This document shows, one piece after another, positions 45,120 through 53,643 of a DNA stretch of 64,000 bases (position 1 is its first letter; each line of letters starts with the position of its first letter). The notes under the pieces are model-generated. The model was not told the origin of the DNA, did no database searches, and saw nothing but the letters and a program-made list of their open reading frames with translations. Source of the DNA: an uncultured Bacteroides sp. (GTDB lineage Bacteria > Bacteroidota > Bacteroidia > Bacteroidales > Bacteroidaceae); the NCBI GenBank assembly GCA_900555635.1, contig USLU01000015.1:1-64000 (forward strand), written 5' to 3'. A program made the position numbers and the translations under genes.

Positions 45120-46724
45120 ATGATGAAAATAAAATATATTCTTATTTATCTGCTGTCGCTGGTCATGATGGCTTGCGGTGACGATTCACCGTCAACTCCC
45201 GATTCGCCTGACAATCCTGATGGACCGGGTACTAGTGTAGAAAAGTCGGTTACGGTAAATGCCGGTCAGACTTATCAAACTATCGTAGGCTTCGGTGCTT
45301 CCGATTGCTGGTCGCCTGCTTATGTGGGCAAACATTGGACGTCGAGCCGTGATAAAATCAGCGAACTGTTGTTTTCTTCCGCTATCGAGTCGGGAAAGCC
45401 AAAAGGTATCGGGCTCTCCATGTGGCGTGTCAACCTGGGTGGTGGAAGTGCCGAACAAGGTGATGCAAGCGGTATTGCAGATAAATCCCGCCGTGCAGAA
45501 TCTTATCTGACTGCTAACGGTACGCTCGACTGGACTCGTTGCGAAGGCCAACGTTACTTTATGAAACGTGCCAAAGAATTGGGCTGTGAAAACTTTGTGC
45601 TTTTCAGCAATACCCCTCCCGTACAATACACTTCCAACGGTAAAGGCTTCTCTTCCAGCGGTGGAGTATCGAATTTGAAAAGTGAATACTATGATGACTT
45701 TGCCGCTTATCTGGCCAACGTGACTAAATATTATGTAGGTGAAGGATATTCAATCACCCATATATCTCCTGTCAATGAACCGCAATATAATTGGGAGAGC
45801 GGTCAGGAAGGTAGTGGCTGGACCAATGATGAAGTAGCCCGGCTGGCTCGTGAGCTGGATAAATCATTGTCATCTTCCAGTTTGTCTACTGATATTCTGC
45901 TGGGAGAATCCGGCGATTGGGAATATCTGTATAAGACGAAGTCCGATGACAATCGTAGCAATGTACTTTCTGCTTTCTTCACTCCCGGTTCTTCTGCTTA
46001 CGTCGGTGATCTGGCTCATGTTAAGAAACTGATTTGCGGTCATAGTTATTGGACCGACGGCACTTGGGAAGGCATGCGTAGCGTTCGCCAACAAGTGGCC
46101 CAAGCTGCTAAACAATACGGTCTTGACGTATGGCAAAGCGAATGGAGCATGCTGGGCGACGGTTATAGCTCCTCTGAATTTGTGGGATATGACAAAGCGA
46201 CGGAGATGGACATCGCACTCTACATGTCGAAAGTGATACACAACGACCTCACAGTAGCCGGTGTTACTTCGTGGAGCTATTGGACTTCGATGGACGTTGC
46301 CCATTGGGGACATAAGAACCGCTTCCTGCTTATCTCACTCGTACCCTCCGGAGGTGTAGATGGCGATATAGCCCAAGAAGGAACTTATCAGCCTGCCGCC
46401 ACTTTATGGGTATTGGGTAACTATAGCCGTTTTATTCGTCCGGGCTATCGTCGTATAGGTCTTGACTTGAATGAATCTCGCAGTTTCTTTGGTTCGGCAT
46501 GGATTTCTCCTGACGGCGATAAGATTGTTACAGTGTATACCAATCTATCTGATAAAGGTGTTCGTCTGAACGAAACGCATACCGGATGGAGTGGAGAGGT
46601 TAAGTCTGTGACGACTTATACAACTACAGGTAGCAAGAATCTGATAGAGAGTACAGTAGCTGCTGATCAGTCGGTTGTCTTGGATGCCGGGAGTGTAACT
46701 ACCGTAGTATATCAACTCAAATAA
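45120..46724 (+). CDS. GH30 family glycoside hydrolase, lipoprotein
   Basis: Retaining glycosidase, 534 residues. Lipobox VMMAC (Cys19), a Pro/Asp linker, then the TIM barrel with GFGASDCWSP and SMWRVNLGGGS. The acid/base is Glu220 (SPVNEPQYNW) and the nucleophile Glu341 (WQSEWSML), both in place. A C-terminal beta-sandwich side domain follows (RFIRPGYRRIG, then KIVTVYTNLS). GH30 includes endo-beta-1,6-glucanases and beta-1,6-galactanases; the subfamily cannot be set by eye. Probably surface-exposed and endo-acting, feeding the SusCD importer. The next gene is a GH2. Confidence 0.88.
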   Translation: MMKIKYILIYLLSLVMMACGDDSPSTPDSPDNPDGPGTSVEKSVTVNAGQTYQTIVGFGASDCWSPAYVGKHWTSSRDKISELLFSSAIESGKPKGIGLSMWRVNLGGGSAEQGDASGIADKSRRAESYLTANGTLDWTRCEGQRYFMKRAKELGCENFVLFSNTPPVQYTSNGKGFSSSGGVSNLKSEYYDDFAAYLANVTKYYVGEGYSITHISPVNEPQYNWESGQEGSGWTNDEVARLARELDKSLSSSSLSTDILLGESGDWEYLYKTKSDDNRSNVLSAFFTPGSSAYVGDLAHVKKLICGHSYWTDGTWEGMRSVRQQVAQAAKQYGLDVWQSEWSMLGDGYSSSEFVGYDKATEMDIALYMSKVIHNDLTVAGVTSWSYWTSMDVAHWGHKNRFLLISLVPSGGVDGDIAQEGTYQPAATLWVLGNYSRFIRPGYRRIGLDLNESRSFFGSAWISPDGDKIVTVYTNLSDKGVRLNETHTGWSGEVKSVTTYTTTGSKNLIESTVAADQSVVLDAGSVTTVVYQLK

Positions 46725-46734
46725 CATATAAAAG

Positions 46735-49143
46735 ATGAAGAAAGCTACACTTACAATCGCCGTTTTTATAATGGCACTATTTACAACGGCTCCTCTAAAG
46801 GCGCAAGTTTCGTTTGGCGATGCTACTAAGTTCAATGACGGGTGGTTATTTAAACTGACAGATGATTCAACTATAGTAAAACCTGCTTTCGAAGATAAAG
46901 ACTGGCGCAAACTGATGTTGCCGCATGACTGGTCTATCGAAGGACAATTATCGCCCTCATTGGCTAGTTGCACCGGGTACTTGCCGGGAGGAATAGGCTG
47001 GTATCGCAAGCATTTCACAATAACCGACAACGCAGCACGTCACTATATCTACTTCGAAGGTGTGTACAATCGGAGTGAAGTCTACCTCAACGGACATTTG
47101 TTGGGGAAACGTCCTAATGGTTATGTATCCTTTCTGTACGATCTGACTCCATATCTGAAACAAGGTGACAATGTTTTGGCAGTACGTGTAGATCACAGCC
47201 GCTATGCTGACTCTCGTTGGTATACCGGTTCGGGCATCTATCGGGATGTATGGTTGGTGTCTGCTCCCGAAACGCATTTTGCACAGTGGGGCGTGGGCTG
47301 GCATGCAGCTTCGTTGACCAACAGCAAAGCAGTGGTAGCTGTTGATATGGAAGTACAGAAACATCAGGCTAATGCCGAAAAACTGGAAGTATCTGCTACC
47401 TTGTATGACGCTGACGGCAAGCAAGTAGCCGGACGCCGCACCTCTGTTACGGGGGCTAAGCAAGGCATGACTAAAACTTCACTTTCTCTGAAAGTAAACA
47501 ACCCCCGCCGCTGGGATCTTGATTCTCCTTATCTTTATACGCTGAAAACGGAACTCTTCAGTAACGGCAAGCGCATAGACGGCAGCGAAACAAAAGTAGG
47601 ATTGCGCACACTGAACTTCGATCACGATAAAGGCTTTGCACTCAATGGCAAGTGGATGAAAGTGAAAGGCGTGTGCCTGCATCATGATGCCGGTGTACTG
47701 GGGGCTGTAGTGCCCGAAGAAGTATGGCATCGCCGCCTTGTAAATCTGAAAGAGATAGGTGTGAATGCCATTCGTATGAGCCACAATCCGCAAGCTCCTG
47801 TTGTTTATAACTTATGTGATAAATTGGGCTTGCTTATTATGGACGAAGTCTCGGACGAATGGGAATTTCCTAAACGCAAGTGGGTAGAAGGTTGGAATGT
47901 AGGCGAACCAAGCTTTGACGGTACAGCCGATTTCTTTGAAGAATGGATAGAACGTGATGTCACCGATATGGTACGTCGGGATCGTAATCATCCCTCCATC
48001 TTCCTGTGGAGTATCGGCAATGAGGTAGATTATCCGAACGACCCTTATTCTCATCCTATTCTGGACGGTTCCACCATCAGTCAGCCCATGTTTGGCGGCT
48101 ATAAGAAAGATGCTCCCGACGCCATGCGAATCGGTATGATTGCTAGGCGTTTGGCCAATTGTGTACGTGCGGTGGACACTTCTCGTCCTACCACCGGAGC
48201 TTGGGCAGGCGTAGTGATGTCCAATCAGACCGCATACGCAGATGCTATTGACGTGGTAGGCTATAACTATACCGAAGACCGTTACGACGAAGATCATGCC
48301 ACTTATCCCAAACGTGTGATCTACGGAAGCGAGACTCGTTCGGATATTGACGCTTGGTATGCGGTGAAGAACAAGGAGTTTATCTTCGGGCAGTTCATTT
48401 GGACGGGTACCGATTATTTGGGCGAGTCGGGTAGATGGCCTTCTCGCGGACTTTATACCGGTTTGTTAGATTTCGGTAGCTTCCCAAAACCTCGTGGTTA
48501 CTTCCGCGCTTCGTTGTGGAGCGAAAAGCCGACAACTTACATCGGTACTTATCCCCAACATAATTATCTTTCGGTTGACGCATGGGATACTTGGAATTAT
48601 GAACCGGGACAAGAAGTGCGTGTCGTTTGTTACACCAATGCTCCTCAAGCCCGTTTGTTGCTTGACGGCAAAGAGATAGGGAACATGAAACCTTATGATG
48701 AGAAGACAGGTATCATTCATTGGGACATTCCTTATCAGGCAGGTGAATTGCGTGCCGAAGGATGTGATAAAGATGGAAATGTACTATCAAGCTATGCTAT
48801 AAAGACATCCGGTCGTCCATACGCCCTGCGTGTCAGTGCCGACCGCACTGCTTTGTCTAAAGGCCGTGCCACAGCTCACCTCACAGTGGAAGTGGTGGAC
48901 GAGAATGGTATTGTTGTGAAACTTGGCGACAATGAGATTACTTGTACCGTCGAAGGACCTGCACGTCTGTTAGGTCTCGAAGGTTCCAATAATTCGGATA
49001 TGAGCGATTACACCGATAATCGTCATCGTGCCTATCATGGTCGTTTGCTGGCATACATCCAGACTACCGGAACCGAAGGCGCCATTCGGGTAAAGTTTAC
49101 TTCTCCGCTATTGAAAGGTGCTGAAATTACTTTAAATGACTAA
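46735..49143 (+). CDS. GH2 family glycoside hydrolase (beta-galactosidase-like)
   Basis: 802 residues, signal MKKATLTIAVFIMALFTTAPLKAQ. N-terminal sugar-binding domain (MLPHDWSIEG, GGIGWYRKHF), Ig-like domain, then the TIM barrel with acid/base Glu430 (SIGNEVDYP) and nucleophile Glu533 (IYGSETRSD). A DUF4982-type and further Ig-like domain at the C-terminus. Probably a periplasmic exo-enzyme that degrades oligosaccharides imported by SusCD; beta-galactosidase is the most likely activity, beta-glucuronidase less so. 10 bp after the GH30 stop codon. Confidence 0.9.
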   Translation: MKKATLTIAVFIMALFTTAPLKAQVSFGDATKFNDGWLFKLTDDSTIVKPAFEDKDWRKLMLPHDWSIEGQLSPSLASCTGYLPGGIGWYRKHFTITDNAARHYIYFEGVYNRSEVYLNGHLLGKRPNGYVSFLYDLTPYLKQGDNVLAVRVDHSRYADSRWYTGSGIYRDVWLVSAPETHFAQWGVGWHAASLTNSKAVVAVDMEVQKHQANAEKLEVSATLYDADGKQVAGRRTSVTGAKQGMTKTSLSLKVNNPRRWDLDSPYLYTLKTELFSNGKRIDGSETKVGLRTLNFDHDKGFALNGKWMKVKGVCLHHDAGVLGAVVPEEVWHRRLVNLKEIGVNAIRMSHNPQAPVVYNLCDKLGLLIMDEVSDEWEFPKRKWVEGWNVGEPSFDGTADFFEEWIERDVTDMVRRDRNHPSIFLWSIGNEVDYPNDPYSHPILDGSTISQPMFGGYKKDAPDAMRIGMIARRLANCVRAVDTSRPTTGAWAGVVMSNQTAYADAIDVVGYNYTEDRYDEDHATYPKRVIYGSETRSDIDAWYAVKNKEFIFGQFIWTGTDYLGESGRWPSRGLYTGLLDFGSFPKPRGYFRASLWSEKPTTYIGTYPQHNYLSVDAWDTWNYEPGQEVRVVCYTNAPQARLLLDGKEIGNMKPYDEKTGIIHWDIPYQAGELRAEGCDKDGNVLSSYAIKTSGRPYALRVSADRTALSKGRATAHLTVEVVDENGIVVKLGDNEITCTVEGPARLLGLEGSNNSDMSDYTDNRHRAYHGRLLAYIQTTGTEGAIRVKFTSPLLKGAEITLND

Positions 49144-49227
49144 GGTTTCATAACCTATTCTATGAGATCTTACTTTATTGCACTTGGTTCATGCTGGGTT
49201 TATAAATGAACTATAGATTATACATAA

Positions 49228-49263
49228 AGAACCATGTTCCCTATATATAGGGAATGTGGTTCT
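49228..49263. terminator. Terminator at end of PUL
   Basis: AGAACCA (49228-49234) and TGGTTCT (49257-49263) enclose an inner stem TTCCCTATATATAGGGAA. It lies 85 bp after the GH2 stop codon and before the convergent birA stop codon. Confidence 0.65.
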
Positions 49264-49335
49264 CTTGTATTCAGCAATATAACCGCTTTTAGGAAATAAT
49301 GGTAAGAGATTTTATGTTATCTTGCAGTTACTAAA

Positions 49336-50118
49336 TTAGAGTATGTACTGTACCTCTTTGAACAAATATTCTCTTTCTTTTCCAAATTCATCTTCCAGAA
49401 TAAATCGTCCGTCATTTTCTACTCGTAACAGGCGAGCCATGAATTTGCCATTGGCATCTTCATATGGGTGAAGTCCTCTACGGCGGAAAAGAGAGCGGGC
49501 ATAACGGGTGGCAATAAGAGCCGAGTATGTGTCGGGGTCTTCGGCTTGCAAGCAATTGTAGTAAGTCTGTACCCGCTTCAATATATTGGCAAGTATTTCA
49601 TACCGGTCGTGTACTTTGCCCGTGATTTGTTTGAGAGATACCGGGTTAGGGGCATCACTTTGAAACTTATCCTGGTTGATATTTATCCCGATACCGGAAA
49701 TACTGCGACTGATAAAGTGTCCGAAGAGGTCATTCTCTATCAAAATACCGCAAATCTTTTTGTCTTTCCAGTAAATGTCATTCGGCCACTTGATAGTGAT
49801 ATTATCGGTCCACGTATCCAACTCTTCCTTAATAGAGAGTGATACGATTTGTGAGAGGATAAATTGGCGGCGTGCTTCCAGAGATGTAGGATAGAGTACG
49901 AAACTGAAAAGTAAATTTTTACCTTTTTCAGCTTCCCATGAATTACCTCGTTGTCCTTTACCGGAAGTTTGGAACTCAGCAGTGACAGTGGTTAGTTCGG
50001 CAACACTTTCTTGTAAGTTGTTACAAAGTTGACTGATGTACTGGTTGGTGGAAATCGTTTCTTCTAAAGCAACCAGAGGAAATGGAAATGTATCAGGGCA
50101 GGGCATCATATTCGGCAC
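49336..50118 (-). CDS. birA: Biotin--[acetyl-CoA-carboxylase] ligase
   Basis: Attaches biotin to carboxylase carrier proteins; 260 residues. The catalytic loop is TSGKGQRGNSW (equivalent of GRGRRG), followed by IKWPNDIYWKDKKICGILIE and SGIGININQ. There is no N-terminal winged helix, so it is a ligase only and not a repressor. The start overlaps the end of the upstream MmcQ/YjbR gene by 26 bp. Confidence 0.95.
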   Translation of the reverse strand: MPNMMPCPDTFPFPLVALEETISTNQYISQLCNNLQESVAELTTVTAEFQTSGKGQRGNSWEAEKGKNLLFSFVLYPTSLEARRQFILSQIVSLSIKEELDTWTDNITIKWPNDIYWKDKKICGILIENDLFGHFISRSISGIGININQDKFQSDAPNPVSLKQITGKVHDRYEILANILKRVQTYYNCLQAEDPDTYSALIATRYARSLFRRRGLHPYEDANGKFMARLLRVENDGRFILEDEFGKEREYLFKEVQYIL

Positions 50119-50449
50119 GCATTTTTTTAGTGAATTTCTTTAATACTTCTTCGATAGAATGATCTATCAATTGCTTAATCAGTTTATCATCAACATCGCC
50201 GTCCAGAAATATTTGATTCCAGTACTTCTTGTTGAAATGATAAGCACCCTCAATAGCAGAATATCGCTCACGGAGTTCGAGCGCGTATTCCGGATCGCAC
50301 TTCACAAATATTTTATTGGCACTTTCCAAGTCGATGAGTGCAAACATCTTATTCATGATCTTAATCACAAGTGAAGTGTCATCGAATGGAAGGCATTCTG
50401 TAGCACCTTTCTTGTTGAGGCAGTATTCGCGGGCAGTTTCTATATCCAT
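50093..50449 (-). CDS. MmcQ/YjbR family DNA-binding-type protein
   Basis: 118-residue MmcQ/YjbR (CyaY-like fold) protein: CLNKKGATECLPFDDTSLVI, KMFALIDLESANKIFVKC, YHFNKKYWNQIFLDGDVDDK. Members are small and of unclear role, with a double wing fold related to DNA binding. Overlaps birA and is probably cotranscribed. Confidence 0.85.
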   Translation of the reverse strand: MDIETAREYCLNKKGATECLPFDDTSLVIKIMNKMFALIDLESANKIFVKCDPEYALELRERYSAIEGAYHFNKKYWNQIFLDGDVDDKLIKQLIDHSIEEVLKKFTKKMRAEYDALP

Positions 50450-50527
50450 GATAGTTAATGTTTTATGATTTATGATTAATAGGCTGCGCTTTTATGCTGT
50501 ATGGTTAATTTCTAACTTTCAACTGAC

Positions 50528-50893
50528 TTAAAACATCGGAGGATAGAAAGCATCTATTATATGCTCGATCCTGAAAGCCCCCGGTTTGCCAATGGCTGTG
50601 ATAATATCGAAACGGACGGGAGTATCTATGCAGAAATGTTTGATATAAGCATCTGCCGCCACGACAATATGGCGTATTTTCTGCCAATTTACCGCATCCT
50701 GAGGTTCTATATAATCCGTATTGCTACGGGTTTTCACTTCTACAATGATTAAATTTTCTTCTTTGGTAGCAACAATGTCAAGTTCAAGGTGATTCTTACG
50801 CCAGTTCCGGTCGCGTATGACATAGCCATTTTGCTCCAGATACATTGCTGCGGCGTCTTCTCCGGCTTTTCCCAAAGCATTGTGTGCTGCCAT
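50528..50893 (-). CDS. YraN/UPF0102 family nuclease-like protein
   Basis: 121 residues from the Met at 50893 (MAAHNALGKAGEDAAAMYLE). The frame is open to 51046, but that extension overlaps the divergent gene and its promoter. PD-(D/E)XK-like core: NHLELDIVATKEENLIIVEV followed by KTR. Members are predicted Holliday-junction-resolvase-related nucleases of unknown role, conserved in most bacteria. Confidence 0.9.
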   Translation of the reverse strand: MAAHNALGKAGEDAAAMYLEQNGYVIRDRNWRKNHLELDIVATKEENLIIVEVKTRSNTDYIEPQDAVNWQKIRHIVVAADAYIKHFCIDTPVRFDIITAIGKPGAFRIEHIIDAFYPPMF

Positions 50894-50948
50894 TACTTCT
50901 TTTATTCTTGATTTTAGTCGTTTCGATACAAAATTAAGCTTTTTCTGC

Positions 50949-50978
50949 TTTGTTTTTACAGAAGTAAAAGTAATTTTG
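50949..50978 (+). promoter_or_regulatory. Promoter of the 77-residue RHH-like gene
   Basis: TTTG (50949-50952), an 18-nt spacer, then TAATTTTG (50971-50978), with the ATG 8 bp later at 50987, so the transcript would be nearly leaderless. Confidence 0.55.
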
Positions 50979-50986
50979 CAAGAAAT

Positions 50987-51220
50987 ATGAGAAAGAGAGA
51001 TAAAACGTGTGCGAAAGCAACACCTGAAGAACCGAAACGCGAACAACGCATGGTATGCCTGATGAGCGAAGAAGAACTGCGGATTGTAGATCGTTATCTT
51101 GAGAAATACAAGATAACGAACAAGTCACGCTGGTTGCGGGAAACTATTCTCATGTTTATCCATAAGAATATGGAAGAAGATTATCCTACCTTGTTTGGTG
51201 AACATGATATGAGAAGGTAG
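50987..51220 (+). CDS. Small ribbon-helix-helix-like protein
   Basis: 77 residues, basic N-terminus, then a strand-helix-helix pattern REQRMVCLMSEEELRIVDRY followed by LEKYKITNKSRWLRETILMF, typical of CopG/Arc-type DNA-binding proteins. Acidic C-terminus. It has its own promoter and lies divergent from the YraN gene, 43 bp before tadA. Probably a small regulator; the target is unknown. The name is from pattern only. Confidence 0.65.
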   Translation: MRKRDKTCAKATPEEPKREQRMVCLMSEEELRIVDRYLEKYKITNKSRWLRETILMFIHKNMEEDYPTLFGEHDMRR

Positions 51221-51224
51221 GTGT

Positions 51225-51256
51225 TTAATGAAGAATTAAGAATGAAAAATTAAAGA
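51225..51256. repeat. Short AATGAAGAATTAAGAATG repeat
   Basis: Same AAGAATGAAGAAT-type sequence as at 14546 and 16755, here a single arm upstream of tadA. Confidence 0.4.
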
Positions 51257-51263
51257 GAACAGG

Positions 51264-51698
51264 GTGGACGATAGTTATTATATGAAGCAGGCGCTTCTGG
51301 AAGCGCAAAAGGCAGGAGAACGTGGAGAAGTACCTGTGGGAGCAGTAGTTGTTTGCAAAGATCGCATAATCGCCCGTGCCCATAATCTGACAGAAACATT
51401 GACCGATGTCACCGCCCATGCCGAAATGCAGGCCATTACTGCCGCCGCTTCTACGCTTGGCGGAAAATATCTTAATGAATGTACTCTTTTTGTAACAGTG
51501 GAACCTTGCGTAATGTGTGCCGGGGCTATAGCATGGTCACAAATGGGACGTTTGGTGTTTGGAGCTGAAGATGAAAAGCGAGGTTATCAACGTTATGCCC
51601 CACAAGCTTTGCATCCTAAAACGGTAATAGTAAAAGGTGTGCTTGCTGACGAATGTGCTACCTTGATGAAAGATTTCTTTGCCGCAAAACGCCGCTAA
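51264..51698 (+). CDS. tadA: tRNA adenosine(34) deaminase / nucleoside deaminase
   Basis: Zinc deaminase that makes inosine at the wobble base of tRNA-Arg, 144 residues. It starts with GTG at 51264; the next ATG (51282) would cut six residues. Zinc site: His52 and Glu54 (HAEMQ), Cys82 and Cys85 (PCVMC). Other conserved parts: GEVPVGAVVV and AEDEKRGYQ. A short AATGAAGAATTAAGAATG repeat lies just upstream. Confidence 0.93.
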   Translation: MDDSYYMKQALLEAQKAGERGEVPVGAVVVCKDRIIARAHNLTETLTDVTAHAEMQAITAAASTLGGKYLNECTLFVTVEPCVMCAGAIAWSQMGRLVFGAEDEKRGYQRYAPQALHPKTVIVKGVLADECATLMKDFFAAKRR

Positions 51699-51722
51699 GA
51701 ACAAATCACTAACCGTTAATCA

Positions 51723-52010
51723 CTATTCTTTCACCTCTTCAAAGTCTACGTATTCTCCTTCGTCTTCCGAGAATAATTTCTTTCGCTTATTATAATGAGT
51801 CTTTTCTTCTATAGTTTCCTCAGTCTCTTGTTGGCGGGGTGAACCGGACGATTGCTTGGTGCTGTTATAGGATGAATATCCACCGGAAGAATAGGATGAA
51901 TGACGTTTTTTCAATCCGAATACACTTCGTAAGACTGTACCAATGATACTAAGTCCAATGATCAGTATGGCAATTATTATAATGAATAAAAATCCTAAAA
52001 TATGGAACAT
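51723..52010 (-). CDS. DUF4834-like small membrane protein
   Basis: 95 residues: one N-terminal membrane helix (ILGFLFIIIIAILIIGLSII), a Ser/Tyr-rich linker, and an acidic tail ending EGEYVDFEEVKE. This matches the Bacteroidetes DUF4834 pattern. Convergent with tadA and downstream of pssA on the same strand, 66 bp away. Function unknown. Confidence 0.75.
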   Translation of the reverse strand: MFHILGFLFIIIIAILIIGLSIIGTVLRSVFGLKKRHSSYSSGGYSSYNSTKQSSGSPRQQETEETIEEKTHYNKRKKLFSEDEGEYVDFEEVKE

Positions 52011-52029
52011 AGGCTAATGTTTTTTATGT

Positions 52030-52046
52030 GTTCGTTTTATACGAAC
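52030..52046. promoter_or_regulatory. GTTCGT-N5-ACGAAC palindrome before DUF4834 gene
   Basis: A 17-bp inverted repeat 20 bp upstream of the start codon. Either the pssA terminator or an operator. Confidence 0.35.
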
Positions 52047-52076
52047 AACGATACAACAACCGTGCCAAAGATTTGT

Positions 52077-52784
52077 TTATTTACTTTTTCTTGTAATAAG
52101 TGAAAGTAATATATACCAAACAATGATTGCTGCAAAGCTGCATATTCCTAAAAAAACAAGGAATGGAATGCAAACTATCAGGAAAATAAAACTAATTTTA
52201 TTGCTCTTCCATGATAAGTTCTTGAATTTCAAAGAAAACATAGGGATTTCAGATACTAACAATCCCGAGAAGATACAAACTAAAATCAGTAAATAGAATG
52301 GATTGAAACTGTCTGTTATCAAAAAGTCATGAGCACCCGCTACCAAAGAAGCCCAAAACAGAGCATTTGCAGGAACCGGAAGTCCTACAAATGAAGTCGT
52401 CTGACGGGTATCGTTGTTGAATTTAGCCAGTCGCAATGCAGAGAATACGGATATAAGGAAGGCTAGATACGGAAAAAAGGAAGCCAAACATTCCATCCCC
52501 ACCGGATAATGCATTTCTTTGAATAAAGAGAATACTATTAACGAAGGTGCCACACCAAAACTAACATCATCTGCCAAAGAATCCAAGTCTTTGCCGATAA
52601 CCGAATGTGCATTAAGTAGGCGAGCCATCATACCATCGAAAAAATCGAAGACAGCACTAAGGATAATAAAGGTAAGCGCCAAGTCGTATTTGGCTTCAAA
52701 CGCCATGACACCAGCAATACAACCGGAGAATAAGTTCAAACAGGTTATTGCATTAGGTATATGACGGGTTATACAATTTGCCAT
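52077..52784 (-). CDS. pssA: CDP-diacylglycerol--serine O-phosphatidyltransferase
   Basis: Makes phosphatidylserine, the precursor of phosphatidylethanolamine; 235-residue membrane enzyme. The CDP-alcohol phosphotransferase motif is complete: Asp47, Asp50, Gly51, Ala54, Arg55, Gly64, Asp68, Asp72. 4 bp downstream of psd, which acts on its product. Confidence 0.95.
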   Translation of the reverse strand: MANCITRHIPNAITCLNLFSGCIAGVMAFEAKYDLALTFIILSAVFDFFDGMMARLLNAHSVIGKDLDSLADDVSFGVAPSLIVFSLFKEMHYPVGMECLASFFPYLAFLISVFSALRLAKFNNDTRQTTSFVGLPVPANALFWASLVAGAHDFLITDSFNPFYLLILVCIFSGLLVSEIPMFSLKFKNLSWKSNKISFIFLIVCIPFLVFLGICSFAAIIVWYILLSLITRKSK

Positions 52785-52788
52785 CGTA

Positions 52789-53472
52789 CTAAAGTTTAGC
52801 TATTACCGTTTGATTACCGGTAGTTAATTGTCCTAATTTGACGAGCACTTCTGTACCCAATGGCAGATAAACATCTACACGCGAACCGAATTTGATAAAG
52901 CCCATGTGCTCATCAATATAGCATTCTTCACCAGCTTCGGCGTAGGTGACAATACGGCGTGCCATAGCACCTGCAATCTGGCGAGCCATGATTTCTACTC
53001 CTTCGGGGGTTTCTATTACTACGGTAGATTGTTCATTATCGGTACTTGCTTTGGGTAACCATGCTTTCATGAACTTGCCGTTCTTGTGCCATACCTTTTT
53101 TACTGTTCCGTCTACCGGATACCAGTTGGCATGTACATTGACCAAACTCATGAATATAGATATCATGATACGGCGGTCGTGGAAGTAATCATTTTCTTCT
53201 ACCTCTTCAATAACGACGATTTTGCCATCTGCCGGAGCTACAACCACTTTTTCTGTATCTTGACCGAACAAACGGATTGGGCAACGGAAAAAGTTAACCA
53301 ATATTCCGTATACAACAAGGCTGACGGCAGCTACTATATAAAAGGGAATCTTGCATTCCAATCCGAAGTAAAATGCTGCATTAACAATCAGCAGAAGTAG
53401 TAGGCTGCCAGCTAATGTATGTGTTCCTTCACGGTGAATGCGTATCTTTTTTAATCTTTTTAATCGACCCAT
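52789..53472 (-). CDS. psd: Phosphatidylserine decarboxylase
   Basis: Pyruvoyl enzyme that converts phosphatidylserine to phosphatidylethanolamine; 227 residues from the Met at 53472 (MGRLKRLKKIRIHREGT). One or two N-terminal membrane helices (20-60). Self-cleavage at Gly196-Ser197 (GFIKFGSRVDVYLP), which makes the pyruvoyl group; the short-chain (Psd-II-like) type. Conserved VVVAPADGKIV and VNVHANWYPVDG. Leads the psd-pssA operon. Confidence 0.95.
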   Translation of the reverse strand: MGRLKRLKKIRIHREGTHTLAGSLLLLLIVNAAFYFGLECKIPFYIVAAVSLVVYGILVNFFRCPIRLFGQDTEKVVVAPADGKIVVIEEVEENDYFHDRRIMISIFMSLVNVHANWYPVDGTVKKVWHKNGKFMKAWLPKASTDNEQSTVVIETPEGVEIMARQIAGAMARRIVTYAEAGEECYIDEHMGFIKFGSRVDVYLPLGTEVLVKLGQLTTGNQTVIAKL

Positions 53473-53510
53473 GTATGTCTTTTTTGCTATTATTAGATAG
53501 AAATTATCCG

Positions 53511-53518
53511 CAAAAATA
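53511..53518 (-). promoter_or_regulatory. Promoter -7 element of psd (TATTTTTG)
   Basis: CAAAAATA on the plus strand, a perfect minus-strand TAnnTTTG 38 bp before the psd start. Confidence 0.5.
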
Positions 53519-53589
53519 GGTTTATTTTGAAAATCTAACAAGGATTTGGTTAGAGAAATGCAGATGTTGATAACTTTTAGGGAAATATT

Positions 53590-53620
53590 TTTGTTAGATG
53601 GTACATAGGTTGTATTTTTA
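53590..53620 (+). promoter_or_regulatory. Promoter of dnaE
   Basis: TTTG (53590-53593), a 19-nt spacer, then TATTTTTA (53613-53620), with the start codon 23 bp later. Confidence 0.55.
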
Positions 53621-53643
53621 GCCTCTCAATAGAAAGGATTTAT

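Noticed and set aside
50894..51046. N-terminal extension of the YraN protein
   Set aside because: It would overlap the divergent gene and its promoter, and the family starts at the internal Met.
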